64,000 nucleotides of DNA, taken from Mycobacterium gordonae. Lineage in GTDB: Bacteria; Actinomycetota; Actinomycetes; Mycobacteriales; Mycobacteriaceae. The stretch is taken from positions 1-64,000 of the forward strand of contig NZ_LQOY01000230.1 of NCBI RefSeq assembly GCF_002101675.1, written 5' to 3'. Every line of letters begins with the position of its first letter. The stretch's first letter is position 1. Under the pieces are notes generated by a model. It made no database searches. It saw only the letters and a list, made by a program, of their open reading frames with translations, and was not told the DNA's origin. The position numbers and the translations under genes were made by a program. This document shows positions 18,095 to 26,458 of this stretch, piece by piece.

Positions 18095-18817
18095 ATGAAC
18101 CTCGTCAAAGCCCTCATGGGTGTTGCGACCGCTCCCGCGCGGGCCGGGTTGGCCGCCGCGGAAGCGAGCCTGAATATTGCCGGCGCGGGGGTGGGCCTGG
18201 CCAAGCAGGCGCTCGGCGATACCGGCGGCCCGAGTGGATCGAACGCGATGGCCAACATGCTGGGCATCGACGACACGCTGGCGCGGGCCAACCGGCTGGC
18301 GCGCCTGCTCGACGACGACATGCCGCTGGGACGCGCTATCGCTCCCAATGGTCCGATGGACCGGATGTTGCGCCCGGGCGGGGTGGTGGATCTGCTTACC
18401 TCGGAGGGCGGGCTGATCGACCGGCTGACGGCCGAGGGCGGCGGCCTGCAGCGCGCCCTGCAGCCCGGCGGCCTGGCTGACCAGCTGCTGGGCGCCGACG
18501 GAATGGTGGAGCGGGTGCTGGCCGAGGACGGCCTGGCCGACAAACTGCTCTCCGAGGGCGGCCTGATCGACACCTTGACGGCCAAGAACGGCCCGCTGGA
18601 GCAGCTGGCCGACGTGGCCGACACCCTGGCACGACTGGCACCCGGGATGGAGGCGCTGGAACCGGCGATCGCCACCCTGCAGGACGCGGTCATCTCGCTG
18701 ACCATGGTGGTCAATCCGCTGAGCAGTATCGCCGACCGCATCCCGTTGCCGGGGCGGCGGCCACGTTCGTCGTCGCGGCCGGTGCGCTCCCAACGCATCG
18801 TCGAGGGCGAGCCGTGA
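18095..18817 (+). CDS. conserved mycobacterial repeat protein (Rv0756c-like)
   Basis: A 240-aa protein of unknown function found next to phoP. The central part (about residues 85-165) is made of degenerate 10-12-residue units such as PGGVVDLLTSE, GGLIDRLTAE, PGGLADQLLGA, DGMVERVLAE and GGLIDTLTAK, which would form a repeated amphipathic helix. The N-terminus is alanine- and glycine-rich and may associate with membrane. The C-terminus is basic (PGRRPRSSSRPVRSQR). It diverges from phoP and ends 27 bp before tRNA-Thr. Confidence 0.8.
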   Translation: MNLVKALMGVATAPARAGLAAAEASLNIAGAGVGLAKQALGDTGGPSGSNAMANMLGIDDTLARANRLARLLDDDMPLGRAIAPNGPMDRMLRPGGVVDLLTSEGGLIDRLTAEGGGLQRALQPGGLADQLLGADGMVERVLAEDGLADKLLSEGGLIDTLTAKNGPLEQLADVADTLARLAPGMEALEPAIATLQDAVISLTMVVNPLSSIADRIPLPGRRPRSSSRPVRSQRIVEGEP

Positions 18818-18844
18818 CCAGTTAGGCTGGCACCGGTTTTACCG

Positions 18845-18916
18845 GCCTCCTTAGCTCAGTGGTAGAGCACTCGCCTTGTAAGCGAGCGGTCGTCAGTTCA
18901 ATCCTGACAGGGGGCT
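18845..18916 (+). tRNA. tRNA-Thr (anticodon UGU)
   Basis: A complete cloverleaf. The acceptor arm GCCTCCT pairs with AGGGGGC (one U-G pair), the D-arm contains AGCTCAGTGGTAGAGC, the anticodon stem CTCGC/GCGAG encloses CTTGTAA (anticodon TGT) and the T-arm contains GTTCAATCC. CCA is not encoded. Its 3' 23 bases are the left attachment site of the integrated element, which restores the tRNA sequence. Confidence 0.95.
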
Positions 18917-18917
18917 C
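18894..18917. repeat. attL core, in the tRNA-Thr 3' end
   Basis: 24 bp beginning CAGTTCAATC and ending GGGGGCTC, identical to 29101-29124. It covers the T-arm and the 3' acceptor strand of tRNA-Thr. The bases on either side differ between the two copies, which defines the repeat limits. Confidence 0.9.
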
Positions 18918-18965
18918 AATAGCTGGGCGACTATTTGCGCTGCTAGACAATGGTTCTCGACGTTG

Positions 18966-20081
18966 CTACGGCGACCGCTGAGCCGGTTTTGCCCACATTT
19001 TGCCCACAATTTCATCTAACTTTTCGGCAGCTGCACTCAAGTCGTCATCGAAAAGTTCGGCGTAGACGTCCAGCGTCATGGCCGCAGATTCGTGCCCGAG
19101 CATTCGCTGGACCACCTTCGGATTGGCACCCGATGAGATTGCCAGCGAGGCCGCCGTATGGCGCAGCGCGTGCGCGGTGACGGCCGGGAACGCCTTGTCA
19201 GCCTTGCGGCAGCGCGCGACCGCACCGGAGAGCCAGGAATCGTGCGACGACGGCGGCGCGAGGTACCCGCCGTCACGAGCTGGCCAGATCAGCTCGTCGC
19301 GCTCTTTGCCTTCACAGGTCCGCGCCAGCTCGGTAACGACGAATGCCGCCAGGGCCACAGTGCGCGCTTTGCCTGACTTCAGGGAGCCCACGAACGTCTG
19401 GCGGCCGATGGTGACCGCGTTGCGATGCAGCTCGATCCGGCGGCGCAGAAAGTCGACATCTGCGACCCGCAGCGCCGCTGCCTCACCCCAGCGCAGCCCG
19501 GCCGTGCCGAGCAGCAGCACAAGCGAGCGGTAGCGGCCCGATTCGTCGGCCAGCTGTCGCAGCTGATCTGCGGTCAGGTAGACGTTGCGGCGCTTCGGCT
19601 TCGGGGGCAGCTTGACCCCGCGCGCCGCGTTGGCGGTGATCATCCGGTCGCGTACCGCGTCGTCAAGGATGCGGGCCAGCACCGAGTGAGCGGTCTGCAC
19701 GATGACCGCGCCGCGTTTGGTGGCCAGCTCGGACACCCATGCTTGCACGTCGGAGTAGACGATCTCGGATACCCGCACGTGCGCCCAGCGCGGCTTGACG
19801 TGCACGCGCCAGGCCGATTCATAGGAGCGGTACCCGCTGGGCTTCATGTGGCCTTTCTGACGGGCCAGCCAGCCCGGTCCCAGCTCCCCGACCGTGATGC
19901 GGCCCAGCGATGGCGCGACGTACTCGCCGCGCAGCTTGGTCACCTCGACGGTGCTGGCGAACCGCTCGGCGTCTCGCTTGGTCGTAAAACCGCGCTTGTC
20001 GGTCTGTCGGCGGTCCGGCGTGCGGTAGCGCACTCGCCAACGCTTGCCTGACTTCGTTTGGTATGTCTCAATTTTCGCCAT
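18966..20081 (-). CDS. int: tyrosine recombinase integrase
   Basis: A 371-aa phage integrase starting at ATG 20081 (MAKIETYQTKSGKRWRVRYR). The N-terminal AP2-like arm-binding region is followed by a core-binding SAM-like domain (about 60-160) and the catalytic domain with Arg in AGLRWGEAAALR, HALRHTAAS and the final tyrosine in MTLDVYAELF. It reads toward the tRNA and stops about 50 bp inside attL. Its last codons coincide with a GCCCACA repeat that is copied near attR. It should integrate and excise the element at tRNA-Thr. The longer open frame to 20297 overlaps the zinc-ribbon gene and is not needed. Confidence 0.93.
   Translation of the reverse strand: MAKIETYQTKSGKRWRVRYRTPDRRQTDKRGFTTKRDAERFASTVEVTKLRGEYVAPSLGRITVGELGPGWLARQKGHMKPSGYRSYESAWRVHVKPRWAHVRVSEIVYSDVQAWVSELATKRGAVIVQTAHSVLARILDDAVRDRMITANAARGVKLPPKPKRRNVYLTADQLRQLADESGRYRSLVLLLGTAGLRWGEAAALRVADVDFLRRRIELHRNAVTIGRQTFVGSLKSGKARTVALAAFVVTELARTCEGKERDELIWPARDGGYLAPPSSHDSWLSGAVARCRKADKAFPAVTAHALRHTAASLAISSGANPKVVQRMLGHESAAMTLDVYAELFDDDLSAAAEKLDEIVGKMWAKPAQRSP
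18991..19008. repeat. putative integrase arm-type site, left (GCCCACATTTTGCCCACA)
   Basis: Two GCCCACA units 11 bp apart lie 74 bp inside the left core. An identical 18-bp sequence in the same orientation lies at 29001-29018, with similar flanking bases (CTAACTTTC). In the excised circle the two would flank the core as P and P' arms. They fall inside the integrase 3' end here. Confidence 0.65.
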
Positions 20082-20083
20082 TG

Positions 20084-20542
20084 TCAGACCTCTCTGTTCC
20101 GCGCCCGGTACGCCCGCTGACGGCATGGTGACGAGCAGTAGCGCGCACCCCGTCGCGCAGTGAATGTCGACCCGCACTCGTCGCAAGTCGCTTTGGTCTT
20201 CTCGGCCGCCCGGTAGTAGGTCTGCTGGCGGCACGCGTTGGAACAGACGAACCGTTCCCGGCGTGGGTCGGCGCGCAGCGCAACGCAGAGGCCGCACGCT
20301 TCGCAGCGGCCGACGTCGAGGGGGCCGTCAGGGTGTGTGAGCACTACGCGCCCGGTCGACGTCCTCTGCTGCCACTGCCCTGCGGTCTTGGCTGTGCGCG
20401 CGCACTGGGCGCAGATAACGGCGTCCTCGATCCGCCGCGCAGTGCGCTTGCGGTAGTGGATGCAGGCGCAGCGCACGGCGGGCTTGCGCACGGTCGGGGT
20501 GCTCTCGATATCGCACACCGGGCACCGAAGCGTTGTTGGCAT
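20084..20542 (-). CDS. multi-cysteine zinc-ribbon protein of the element
   Basis: A 152-aa protein with repeated cysteine pairs: CPVC at residues 7-10, a C-x-C, CAQC, CEAC, FVCSNAC, CDEC and YCSSPC. These suggest three or four zinc ribbons or fingers. The C-terminus is strongly basic (CRQRAYRARNR). DNA or RNA binding is likely. Its ATG codon is part of one copy of the repeat found at 20542-20622, so it may be autoregulated or regulated by the opposing HTH protein. It ends 2 bp before the integrase start and is probably co-transcribed with it. I do not recognise a named family. Confidence 0.7.
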   Translation of the reverse strand: MPTTLRCPVCDIESTPTVRKPAVRCACIHYRKRTARRIEDAVICAQCARTAKTAGQWQQRTSTGRVVLTHPDGPLDVGRCEACGLCVALRADPRRERFVCSNACRQQTYYRAAEKTKATCDECGSTFTARRGARYCSSPCRQRAYRARNREV

Positions 20543-20622
20543 ATCTGTAACGCTACCGCAGACCGTTACAGATAGCCCAACATGTAGGCGGCAATCAACC
20601 GCGTTACAGATATACCAACATG
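20542..20622. repeat. three-copy operator/iteron cluster in the divergent control region
   Basis: The unit is CGTTACAGATA, two variable bases, then CCAACA(TG). Copies lie at 20564-20584 and 20602-20622 on the plus strand, 38 bp apart, and one inverted copy (TATCTGTAACG at 20542-20552, continuing into CCAACA on the minus strand) includes the start codon of the zinc-ribbon gene. The layout suits a repressor operator of the integrase operon, or iterons bound by an initiator. Confidence 0.7.
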
Positions 20623-20750
20623 CAATTTTCTCCCAGTACTGTCAGCCCGCCTGGCTAATCTAACGGCATGTCCGCATCGACTGACAGAAACCAGCAAAGG
20701 CACTGTCTGCCAGCGTGTTTGCTGTTTGGCAACTTTTTAGGAGTCCGACT

Positions 20751-21017
20751 ATGAGCAAAACTACCGCTGACGTGCTGTCTTGCGGCCGCGCTCACCAGGC
20801 CGACGCGCGGGTCGCGCTCGACGGGACGGGCCAACTTGAGCGCTTGCTCAAAGCCGAGGAACTCGCGCCCCTGGTCGGCACATCGGTCAATCAGCTAGCG
20901 CAATGGCGATTCCACGGCGATGGTCCGCCGTTCATCAAGTTCGGACGCCGCAGCGTTCGCTACAGGTGGTCGGACGTGCAGGCGTGGTGCGACGCGAACC
21001 TACGCACCCAGACCTAG
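20751..21017 (+). CDS. AlpA/excisionase-type helix-turn-helix protein
   Basis: An 88-aa protein starting at ATG 20751, preceded by TAGGAG. The C-terminal half, ELAPLVGTSVNQLAQWRFHG followed by FIKFGRRSVRYRWSDVQAW, is a MerR-like winged helix of the excisionase/AlpA type. Such proteins bend DNA for excision and, in satellites, activate the integrase or replication genes. It is divergent from the int operon across the repeat cluster, which fits a lysogeny/excision switch. Confidence 0.82.
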   Translation: MSKTTADVLSCGRAHQADARVALDGTGQLERLLKAEELAPLVGTSVNQLAQWRFHGDGPPFIKFGRRSVRYRWSDVQAWCDANLRTQT

Positions 21018-21086
21018 AAACCGAACGCGACCCGCACAGGCATGGAGCTGTGCGGGTCGCAACGTCCGATCCCGAGGACAACGCCA

Positions 21087-22876
21087 ATGCTAACGAACCC
21101 ACCGCCCGGCGGCGATGCAGCCTCAGCGGTGCAGCAGCTCCCTGCCAGGCCACCCGACTGGACCGACGACTGGCCCGCCGACATCGTGGCCGAAGCGTTC
21201 GCCGAGCTGTGCTTTCCGGATAACATAGGGCTGTCCGACCCGCCCGACGACTTCAACGCGAAATCCTGGCGAGCGCTCAAATCTGCTGTGCGCAAGCGTC
21301 TCCCGCACCGCAACGGCCGCACATCGCCCACCGTCGCACCGGGTGCTAATCCGAAGTATGTGAAGGCCGTTGTCGACAAAACGATGGCCGAGTTGGTAGT
21401 AGAGGGATCGGGTGCGCGCAACGACAAGCTGAATAAGGTAGCGCTGCGCTGCGCCAGAGTGCTGCCCTCTGACCCTGCCATCCGCGAGATGCTGCGTCGA
21501 GAGCTGGTCGCGGCGTGTGACAGCAACCATCTCAATTTTGACGACGGCGAGCACGATACCCACGGCACAATCAGCTCGGCGTTCCAGGCGGCGGACCGAT
21601 TCGGCCCGGCTGACGTTCCGGAGCCGAAAGACATAGAGCCTAAAGTTCATTCACTGACCGAGACCGAGTTTCTTCACGAGCTGGTGGGCAACCGCTGGAC
21701 GCCACCGCGTGACGACTCACGCAGCAGCGACCCGGCCGCAGAAGGCGAAGCGCTTGAGGGTGTCATCACTGACCGTATGCGCGCGTTGCGGGTGGTCCGA
21801 GAAGCCAAGCGCCGCCTCGATGATGAGGAACGCCCGCAGGCGATCCCGCCAGCCGTCAAAGGGCTGACCCAGCTGCTCGGCGAACCTGACACCCCGGTCG
21901 TCTACCGCATCAACGAGCTGGCACCAGAGGACGGCCGCGTCCTGCTCAGCGCTCAATACAAGGCAGGGAAGACGACCGTCGTCGGCAACTTGCTGCGATC
22001 CCTGGCCGATGGCGAGCCGTTCCTAGGCCGGTTCACCGTGGCCACCCGCGCCCGCAACGTCGTGCTCATCGACACCGAAATGAGTGAGACCACACTACGT
22101 CGATGGCTGGCCGATCAGAGAATCACCAATACGAGGGCTGTTGCTGACGTTGTTGCGTTGCGCGGCAAGGTAAGTGCGCTCAATCTGCCCGACGACCGCA
22201 GCCGGGCACAGTGGGCCGCCAGGCTGGCCAGCATCCGGTGCGACTACCTGATACTGGACTGCCTGCGCCCGGTGCTCGACGCCCTCGGTCTCGATGAGAA
22301 CCACGACGCCGGACGGTTCCTGGTCGCCTTCGACGCACTGCTGGCAGAGGCCGGGATCGGCAACGCGCTGATCGTGCAGCACATGGGGCACGCCAACGAA
22401 CGCGCGCGCGGCGACTCCCGGTTGCAGGACTGGCCAGACGCCATCTGGCGGCTGGTCCGCGAGACCGACCAACCGGACTCGGCGCGGTTCTTCACCGCAC
22501 ACGGACGAGACGTGGACGTGGCAGAGGGTCGGCGACGTTCGATCCGGCCACCCGGCGGCTGTCGTATGTGCTCGGCTCGCGCGGGGACGCCAAGACCGAG
22601 GCCGCCAAGACAGCGACCATCAAGCTGCTGGCCGGTGCCGAGGCGATGAGCAAGAAGGCAATCGAAGCCGCGCTGGCCGACGAGCACACCCAAAAGGCAG
22701 TCCGTGACGGTCTCGCGCTGGCGCTCAGACATGGGCTCGTAACGGTCACAGACGGGCCACACGGGGCGAAGATGCACAGCCTCGCCCACCCGTGCACCGA
22801 GTGCGGCTGGCCCGTCTCATCGGGCCAGCAGCGGCACGAATCATGCCGCCCGACATCGGGGGGCACAGCGGAATGA
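21087..22876 (+). pseudogene. RecA/RepA-like replication ATPase, interrupted by one frameshift
   Basis: Starting at ATG 21087, an N-terminal helical region (about 1-260) is followed by a RecA-like ATPase with Walker A YKAGKTT (about residue 290) and Walker B DYLILDCLRP. After AEGR (about 22530) the original frame runs into unrelated proline- and arginine-rich sequence and stops at 22649. The next frame continues sensibly as TFDPATRRLSYVLGSRGD to a stop at 22876. Restoring one T near 22533 would give EGRLTFDPATRR. It resembles phage and satellite RepA/primase-associated ATPases. Either the gene is damaged, or the base is a sequencing error. Confidence 0.75.
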
Positions 22877-22883
22877 ATCTCCC

Positions 22884-22985
22884 CAGCTCGTCGGCTCGTT
22901 GCAGCTCGTTGCCAGCTCGTCAACGAACTGGTGAGAACCAGCTCGTTAGCTCGTTAGCTCGTATAGGAGCTAACGAGCAACGAGG
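22884..22985. repeat. AGCTCGTT repeat array with long hairpin, candidate replication origin
   Basis: About ten copies of AGCTCGT(T) or its complement fall within 100 bp just after the ATPase gene. The last ones form a perfect 12-bp inverted repeat, GCTCGTTAGCTC (22949-22960) and GAGCTAACGAGC (22967-22978) around GTATAG. Six more pairs (22942-22947 with 22979-22984) extend it past a one-base bulge. There is no T-tract. A replication origin bound by the ATPase system, or a transcription terminator, are the main options. Confidence 0.6.
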
Positions 22986-23093
22986 TGCTCACAGACGACC
23001 TGGCTCACCCATCGGGAAAGTGCTCAGTTCGTTGGGTCGCCGCGACTGCCCGCCCCTGGCCCGCTCAACCGCCAACCGAGAGGAATCGACGAT

Positions 23094-23480
23094 ATGACCG
23101 CACATAAACCGGCTCAAAACGCCGCTGCGCGAGCACGAGTGTTCCTGCGTGACGAACTGACGCCTGGCGGTCCGGCGCGCCCTAGCGCCGATCTGAGAGC
23201 CGCAGCGGAGGCGGCCGGGATCGCCTGGCGGAATGTCGAGAGGCAGCGGGCGGCGCTCGGCGTCGTCAGCGAGCAGCGCCGCACCGACGCCGGTCGGCAG
23301 ACCGTCTGGTCACGTCCGGCCGAACCTGCGACCTCGCCAGCCGAGCGGGTCGCGCCACGGCTGCCCGGGGCTGCGCCAGCCGAGCGGATCGCGCCAACGG
23401 TCCGCAAGGGTCAGCTCGGCCAGGCCGCTAAGTATGTGCTCAACCACCCGCAGCCACGACCGAGAGGAACACACCAATGA
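23094..23480 (+). CDS. winged-helix-like small protein of the element
   Basis: A 128-aa protein with an AGAGGA ribosome-binding site. Residues about 12-60 (RVFLRDELTPGGPARPSADLRAAAEAAGIAWRNVERQRAALGVV) resemble the helical domain often found at the C-terminus of phage replication ATPases (FL...GP...A...GI....L.RAK..LGV). Here it is a separate gene after the frameshifted ATPase. The rest is proline- and alanine-rich with a duplicated APAERIAP/SPAERVAP segment. It begins a four-gene run in which each start overlaps the previous stop. A replication or regulatory role is inferred. Confidence 0.65.
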   Translation: MTAHKPAQNAAARARVFLRDELTPGGPARPSADLRAAAEAAGIAWRNVERQRAALGVVSEQRRTDAGRQTVWSRPAEPATSPAERVAPRLPGAAPAERIAPTVRKGQLGQAAKYVLNHPQPRPRGTHQ

Positions 23481-24064
23481 CCAACGCACGCAAACCGATT
23501 CCGCTGATAGAGGGCTACCACTGGCAGCACCCGTTGCCAACGATGTTCTGGCCCGACCGCTACGGCGGCCTGATCAGCGCCGAGGACCGCGCGGTCGCGC
23601 TGGCCGTAGTGGAGATGGTCGACGCCTGGCGGCGCAACGATCCGGCCGCCGTCGCCAACATCTTGCGCAGCGCGGACATATTGCACGTCGCCGCGCTGGC
23701 GGCATATTTCCTGTCGCGACCGATCCGGCATGACCCGAATCCGCCCGCCATCGCCGCGCTGCTGCGCGAACGTGCCCGCCAGAACTACCGCGTCCGGTTG
23801 CAGCACTCGACGCTGATGGGGACCGACTGGGACGACGGCGGGACCGCCGATCAGATCATGCTGGCCGACCTCGACATGATCACGCTCGCGGAACTGATCG
23901 CAGCCGACGACGAACACGGCGTGCAACAGTTCATCGGCCGCACGGGCGGTATCGACCAGACACCCGTGTTCGGCTCAGCGTCGTGCGGCACACGTCTGCT
24001 CGCGGGCGTGTGGACGGCAGACGGTCTCGCGCAGCTGCGCAAGCAGTACGGGGGCCAACAGTGA
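23477..24064 (+). CDS. hypothetical protein of the element
   Basis: A 195-aa, mostly helical protein with no recognised family. Notable parts are the opening IEGYHWQHPLPTMFWPDRYGG, a middle helical part (AVVEMVDAWRRNDPAAVANIL) and an acidic segment ADLDMITLAELIAADDEHGV. There is no signal peptide or membrane helix. It overlaps both neighbours by 4 bp (ATGA and GTGA), so it is made together with the head genes and may act in replication-to-packaging timing. That is only context. Confidence 0.65.
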   Translation: MTNARKPIPLIEGYHWQHPLPTMFWPDRYGGLISAEDRAVALAVVEMVDAWRRNDPAAVANILRSADILHVAALAAYFLSRPIRHDPNPPAIAALLRERARQNYRVRLQHSTLMGTDWDDGGTADQIMLADLDMITLAELIAADDEHGVQQFIGRTGGIDQTPVFGSASCGTRLLAGVWTADGLAQLRKQYGGQQ

Positions 24065-24366
24065 CCGGCATCGGCGCGCAGATACCCGACCCCTATCGCG
24101 GCTGGCTGTGCTTCACGGCACTGCCCGACGAGCTGCAACAGGCAGAGGACGCCACGCTGGCGCACGACAATCAGCTAGAGAGCCGCAGCCCCGGCCAGTG
24201 CTTCGACCGCGCGGCAACCGACGCCGAGCGAACTTTGCTGGCGCACTCAGGTTTTGACTTACCCGACGATTTGCTCACGCACGTGGACAGGCTTACCGCG
24301 TCCGTTCGTCGGCGGCGCTGGCCACAGCTCGAAGCTCAAGCACAACTACTGGAGGACGCACCATGA
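24061..24366 (+). CDS. hypothetical protein of the element, head operon
   Basis: A 101-aa protein starting at GTG 24061, which overlaps the previous TGA; the longer open frame to 23983 only reads through the upstream gene. The sequence is soluble and helical (ELQQAEDATLAHDNQLESRS, DLLTHVDRLTASVRRRRWPQ). No family was recognised. Its ATGA overlap with the scaffold-like gene suggests a structural or assembly role. Confidence 0.6.
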   Translation: MTGIGAQIPDPYRGWLCFTALPDELQQAEDATLAHDNQLESRSPGQCFDRAATDAERTLLAHSGFDLPDDLLTHVDRLTASVRRRRWPQLEAQAQLLEDAP

Positions 24367-24941
24367 CCACACCCGCAGCACCCGCCGACGCTGCACCGGC
24401 CGACAGCTCGGCCGCCGATCAGGCAGCGCAGCCGGACGCCGCCGCACCCGAGGTCGCAGCGCAGCCCGAGGCTAATCCGCCGGCCAACGGTGATGACCGC
24501 GACGACGCGGCCGACAGCGACGACGCTGACGGCCAGGACGACAGCGACGACGGGCCGGAGAAGGGCCGAGCGGCCCGTCAGGCCGCTTCCTACCGTCGCC
24601 AGCTCCGAGAGAGCCAAGACTCACTGGTGGCCGCCACAGCGGCGCTCGGCGTGCAGCAGTGGGCCATCGTGGAAGCTGCCGCCGTCGCGGCCGGGTTCGA
24701 TCCGAAGCTGCGCAACCTGATCGAGTCGTCCGGCGTCGAGCTGGCCAGCCTGGTCAACGACAGCGGCCTGGTCGATGCCGCCAAGGTGGCCGCGTGCATT
24801 CGGGACACGGCGTCAGCGTTCAACGTGCACCCGAAGCCGCCCATGCCTCACCCCACGCCGGGGCAAGGGCAGGGCGTCGGCCCCGGTCCGGAGCCGGGAT
24901 GGAACACGTTGATTAGCGACGCGGCCAGGGGACACAGGTAA
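24363..24941 (+). CDS. scaffold-like acidic phage head protein
   Basis: A 192-aa protein. The first 65 residues are alanine-, proline- and aspartate-rich and highly acidic (NGDDRDDAADSDDADGQDDS), followed by a short helical part (GRAARQAASYRRQLRESQDS) and an alanine-rich globular region. This composition and its place directly before the major capsid gene are typical of phage scaffolding proteins. The C-terminus is proline- and glycine-rich. No prohead protease gene is visible, so assembly may depend on this protein alone or on a helper. Confidence 0.7.
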   Translation: MTTPAAPADAAPADSSAADQAAQPDAAAPEVAAQPEANPPANGDDRDDAADSDDADGQDDSDDGPEKGRAARQAASYRRQLRESQDSLVAATAALGVQQWAIVEAAAVAAGFDPKLRNLIESSGVELASLVNDSGLVDAAKVAACIRDTASAFNVHPKPPMPHPTPGQGQGVGPGPEPGWNTLISDAARGHR

Positions 24942-25069
24942 ACTGGCTTCCTTGGCGGCAGTGCTGCGCACTCGCCGCAATCGGCCCAGAGGGCACACCG
25001 GAATCGGCCAGCGGTCACCGGCTCACACACATTCCCTGATCAATTCGTGCCCTCTGAGAGGTAACAATC

Positions 25070-25918
25070 ATGACCCTGACCACTGTCAATTCGGGCGGCA
25101 TTCTGCGGCCTGAAGACGTTGGCGATCTGATCGTCCGGCCGGTGGCCCGCGCATCGGTGGCGTTCCAAGTCAGCACTTTCGTACAGACCGCGAGCAAGGA
25201 ATACCGGCTACCCATCGTCGCCGCTGACCCCTCCGCGTCATTCGTCGCGGAAGGCGCCGAAATCCCTATCACCGACCAGGACGTCGACGAGGTGATTGTA
25301 GAGCCCAAAAAGGTTGCGGGACTGAGCGTTTGCTCTCGCGAGCTGGCGAACGACAGTAGCCCCGAGGCTACCCAGACGATTGGCGACGGCCTGGCCCGTG
25401 ACATCGCCAAAAAGGTCGACGCGGCCTACTTCGGCAACACCACGGCGAACGGTCCTGCGGGCCTGCGCGCGCTGTCCGGTGTGACCGAGGTCGACGCGAC
25501 CGGACCAATCAGCGATCTCGACGTGTTCGCCGAGGCACTGGCCGAGAGCGAGAACGTCGGCGGCACGATCACGTCGTTTGTCGCTTCGCCGACCGTGTCG
25601 CTGGCGCTGGCTCAGCTCAAGCAGTACAGCGCCGCAGGTTCCAACCTGCCGCTACTACAGCCTGACCCGACGCAACCGACCCGACGACTCATCCAGGGCG
25701 TGCCGCTGGTGATCAGCCCGGCGGTCGGCAACGACGTGATATGGGCTGTGTCGCAACAGTTCTCATACATCATTTTGCGCGAGGACGTCGAGGTTGTTGC
25801 CGACTCGTCGGCGTTTTTCACGTCCGACCGGATCGCGGTGCGCGCCACCATGCGCGTCTCGTGGGGCTTCCCGCACCCCGCCAGCATCGTCAAGATCGTC
25901 CTGTCTGAGTCGAGCTAG
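25070..25918 (+). CDS. HK97-type phage major capsid protein
   Basis: A 282-aa capsid protein with the HK97 landmarks. An N-terminal arm (GGILRPEDVGDLIVRPVARASVAFQVSTF) is followed by the E-loop region (EYRLPIVAADPSASFVAEGAEIPITD), a P-domain spine with FTSDRIAVRATMRVSWGF near the end, and internal GVPLVISPAV. It lacks the long N-terminal delta domain, in line with a separate scaffold. ATG 25070 has a GAGAGG site upstream. It forms the icosahedral shell. A small shell packaging about 10 kb, as in satellites, is inferred. Confidence 0.9.
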   Translation: MTLTTVNSGGILRPEDVGDLIVRPVARASVAFQVSTFVQTASKEYRLPIVAADPSASFVAEGAEIPITDQDVDEVIVEPKKVAGLSVCSRELANDSSPEATQTIGDGLARDIAKKVDAAYFGNTTANGPAGLRALSGVTEVDATGPISDLDVFAEALAESENVGGTITSFVASPTVSLALAQLKQYSAAGSNLPLLQPDPTQPTRRLIQGVPLVISPAVGNDVIWAVSQQFSYIILREDVEVVADSSAFFTSDRIAVRATMRVSWGFPHPASIVKIVLSESS

Positions 25919-25987
25919 AACGCGCCAGGCGGCCCGGCTGGCCACCCGTCGGTCACCGGGCTGCCCACGGCGCATTGAGAGGCCGCT

Positions 25988-26458
25988 ATGACGCTCAAGA
26001 TGGTGACGACCGCGTTCGTCCTGCTGCACCCAACCCTTGCCGGTGTGAGCCTGCCGAGCGCGGAGCTGGCCAAGGTGCCCGGCCTGATCGAGGACGCATC
26101 GGTGTTGATCGAGGGATATCTAGAACGCAGCTATCCCGATCCACCTGCCAATCCGACCGACCCCAATCCGGTGCCGGAGCCCGCGCGGATCGTGTGCCGC
26201 CGGGCCGTGGCCCGCGCTGTGGTCACGCCGGACGCCGATCCCCGGTTCGACAGCTACGCCAGCGCGATGGGCTCGATGAGTCATACCAAGCACGTCAGGC
26301 AGGACGTGATGGGTGGCGGTGTCTGGCTGACCCGTCAGGACAAAATGATCTTGGACGGCATTGGTAGCGCAGATCGCATCGTGCACGTGTCGATGCAGCC
26401 CGAACGATCATGCCCGCCGGTACCGCCGGGGCGCTGGTGGGAGATGCGTCCCGCGTAG
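25988..26458 (+). CDS. phage head-tail connector-like protein
   Basis: A 156-aa protein directly after the capsid gene. The N-terminal helical part (LPSAELAKVPGLIEDASVLIEGYLERSYPDP) followed by ARIVCRRAVARAVVTPDADPRFDSYASAMGSMSHT is the pattern of gp6/gp15-like head-tail connector or adaptor proteins. These sit between portal and tail. No portal gene is present in the element, so a helper phage would have to supply it. This is the last clear head gene. Confidence 0.75.
   Translation: MTLKMVTTAFVLLHPTLAGVSLPSAELAKVPGLIEDASVLIEGYLERSYPDPPANPTDPNPVPEPARIVCRRAVARAVVTPDADPRFDSYASAMGSMSHTKHVRQDVMGGGVWLTRQDKMILDGIGSADRIVHVSMQPERSCPPVPPGRWWEMRPA

Noticed and set aside
17941..18798. Upstream extension of phoP
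   Set aside because: The open frame covers the divergent Rv0756c-like gene; the GTG at 17940 with GGGAG upstream fits PhoP length.
22510..22560. Programmed -1 frameshift in the RepA-like ATPase
   Set aside because: No slippery XXXYYYZ heptamer or downstream structure was seen; a one-base deletion or sequencing error explains it better.
22949..22978. Intrinsic terminator after the ATPase gene
   Set aside because: The hairpin is strong but lacks a T-tract and is part of a wider repeat array; kept as a candidate origin instead, with termination as an alternative.
22792..23097. Open frame reading through the AGCTCGTT array
   Set aside because: It overlaps the end of the ATPase frame, lacks a ribosome-binding site and would translate the repeat array.
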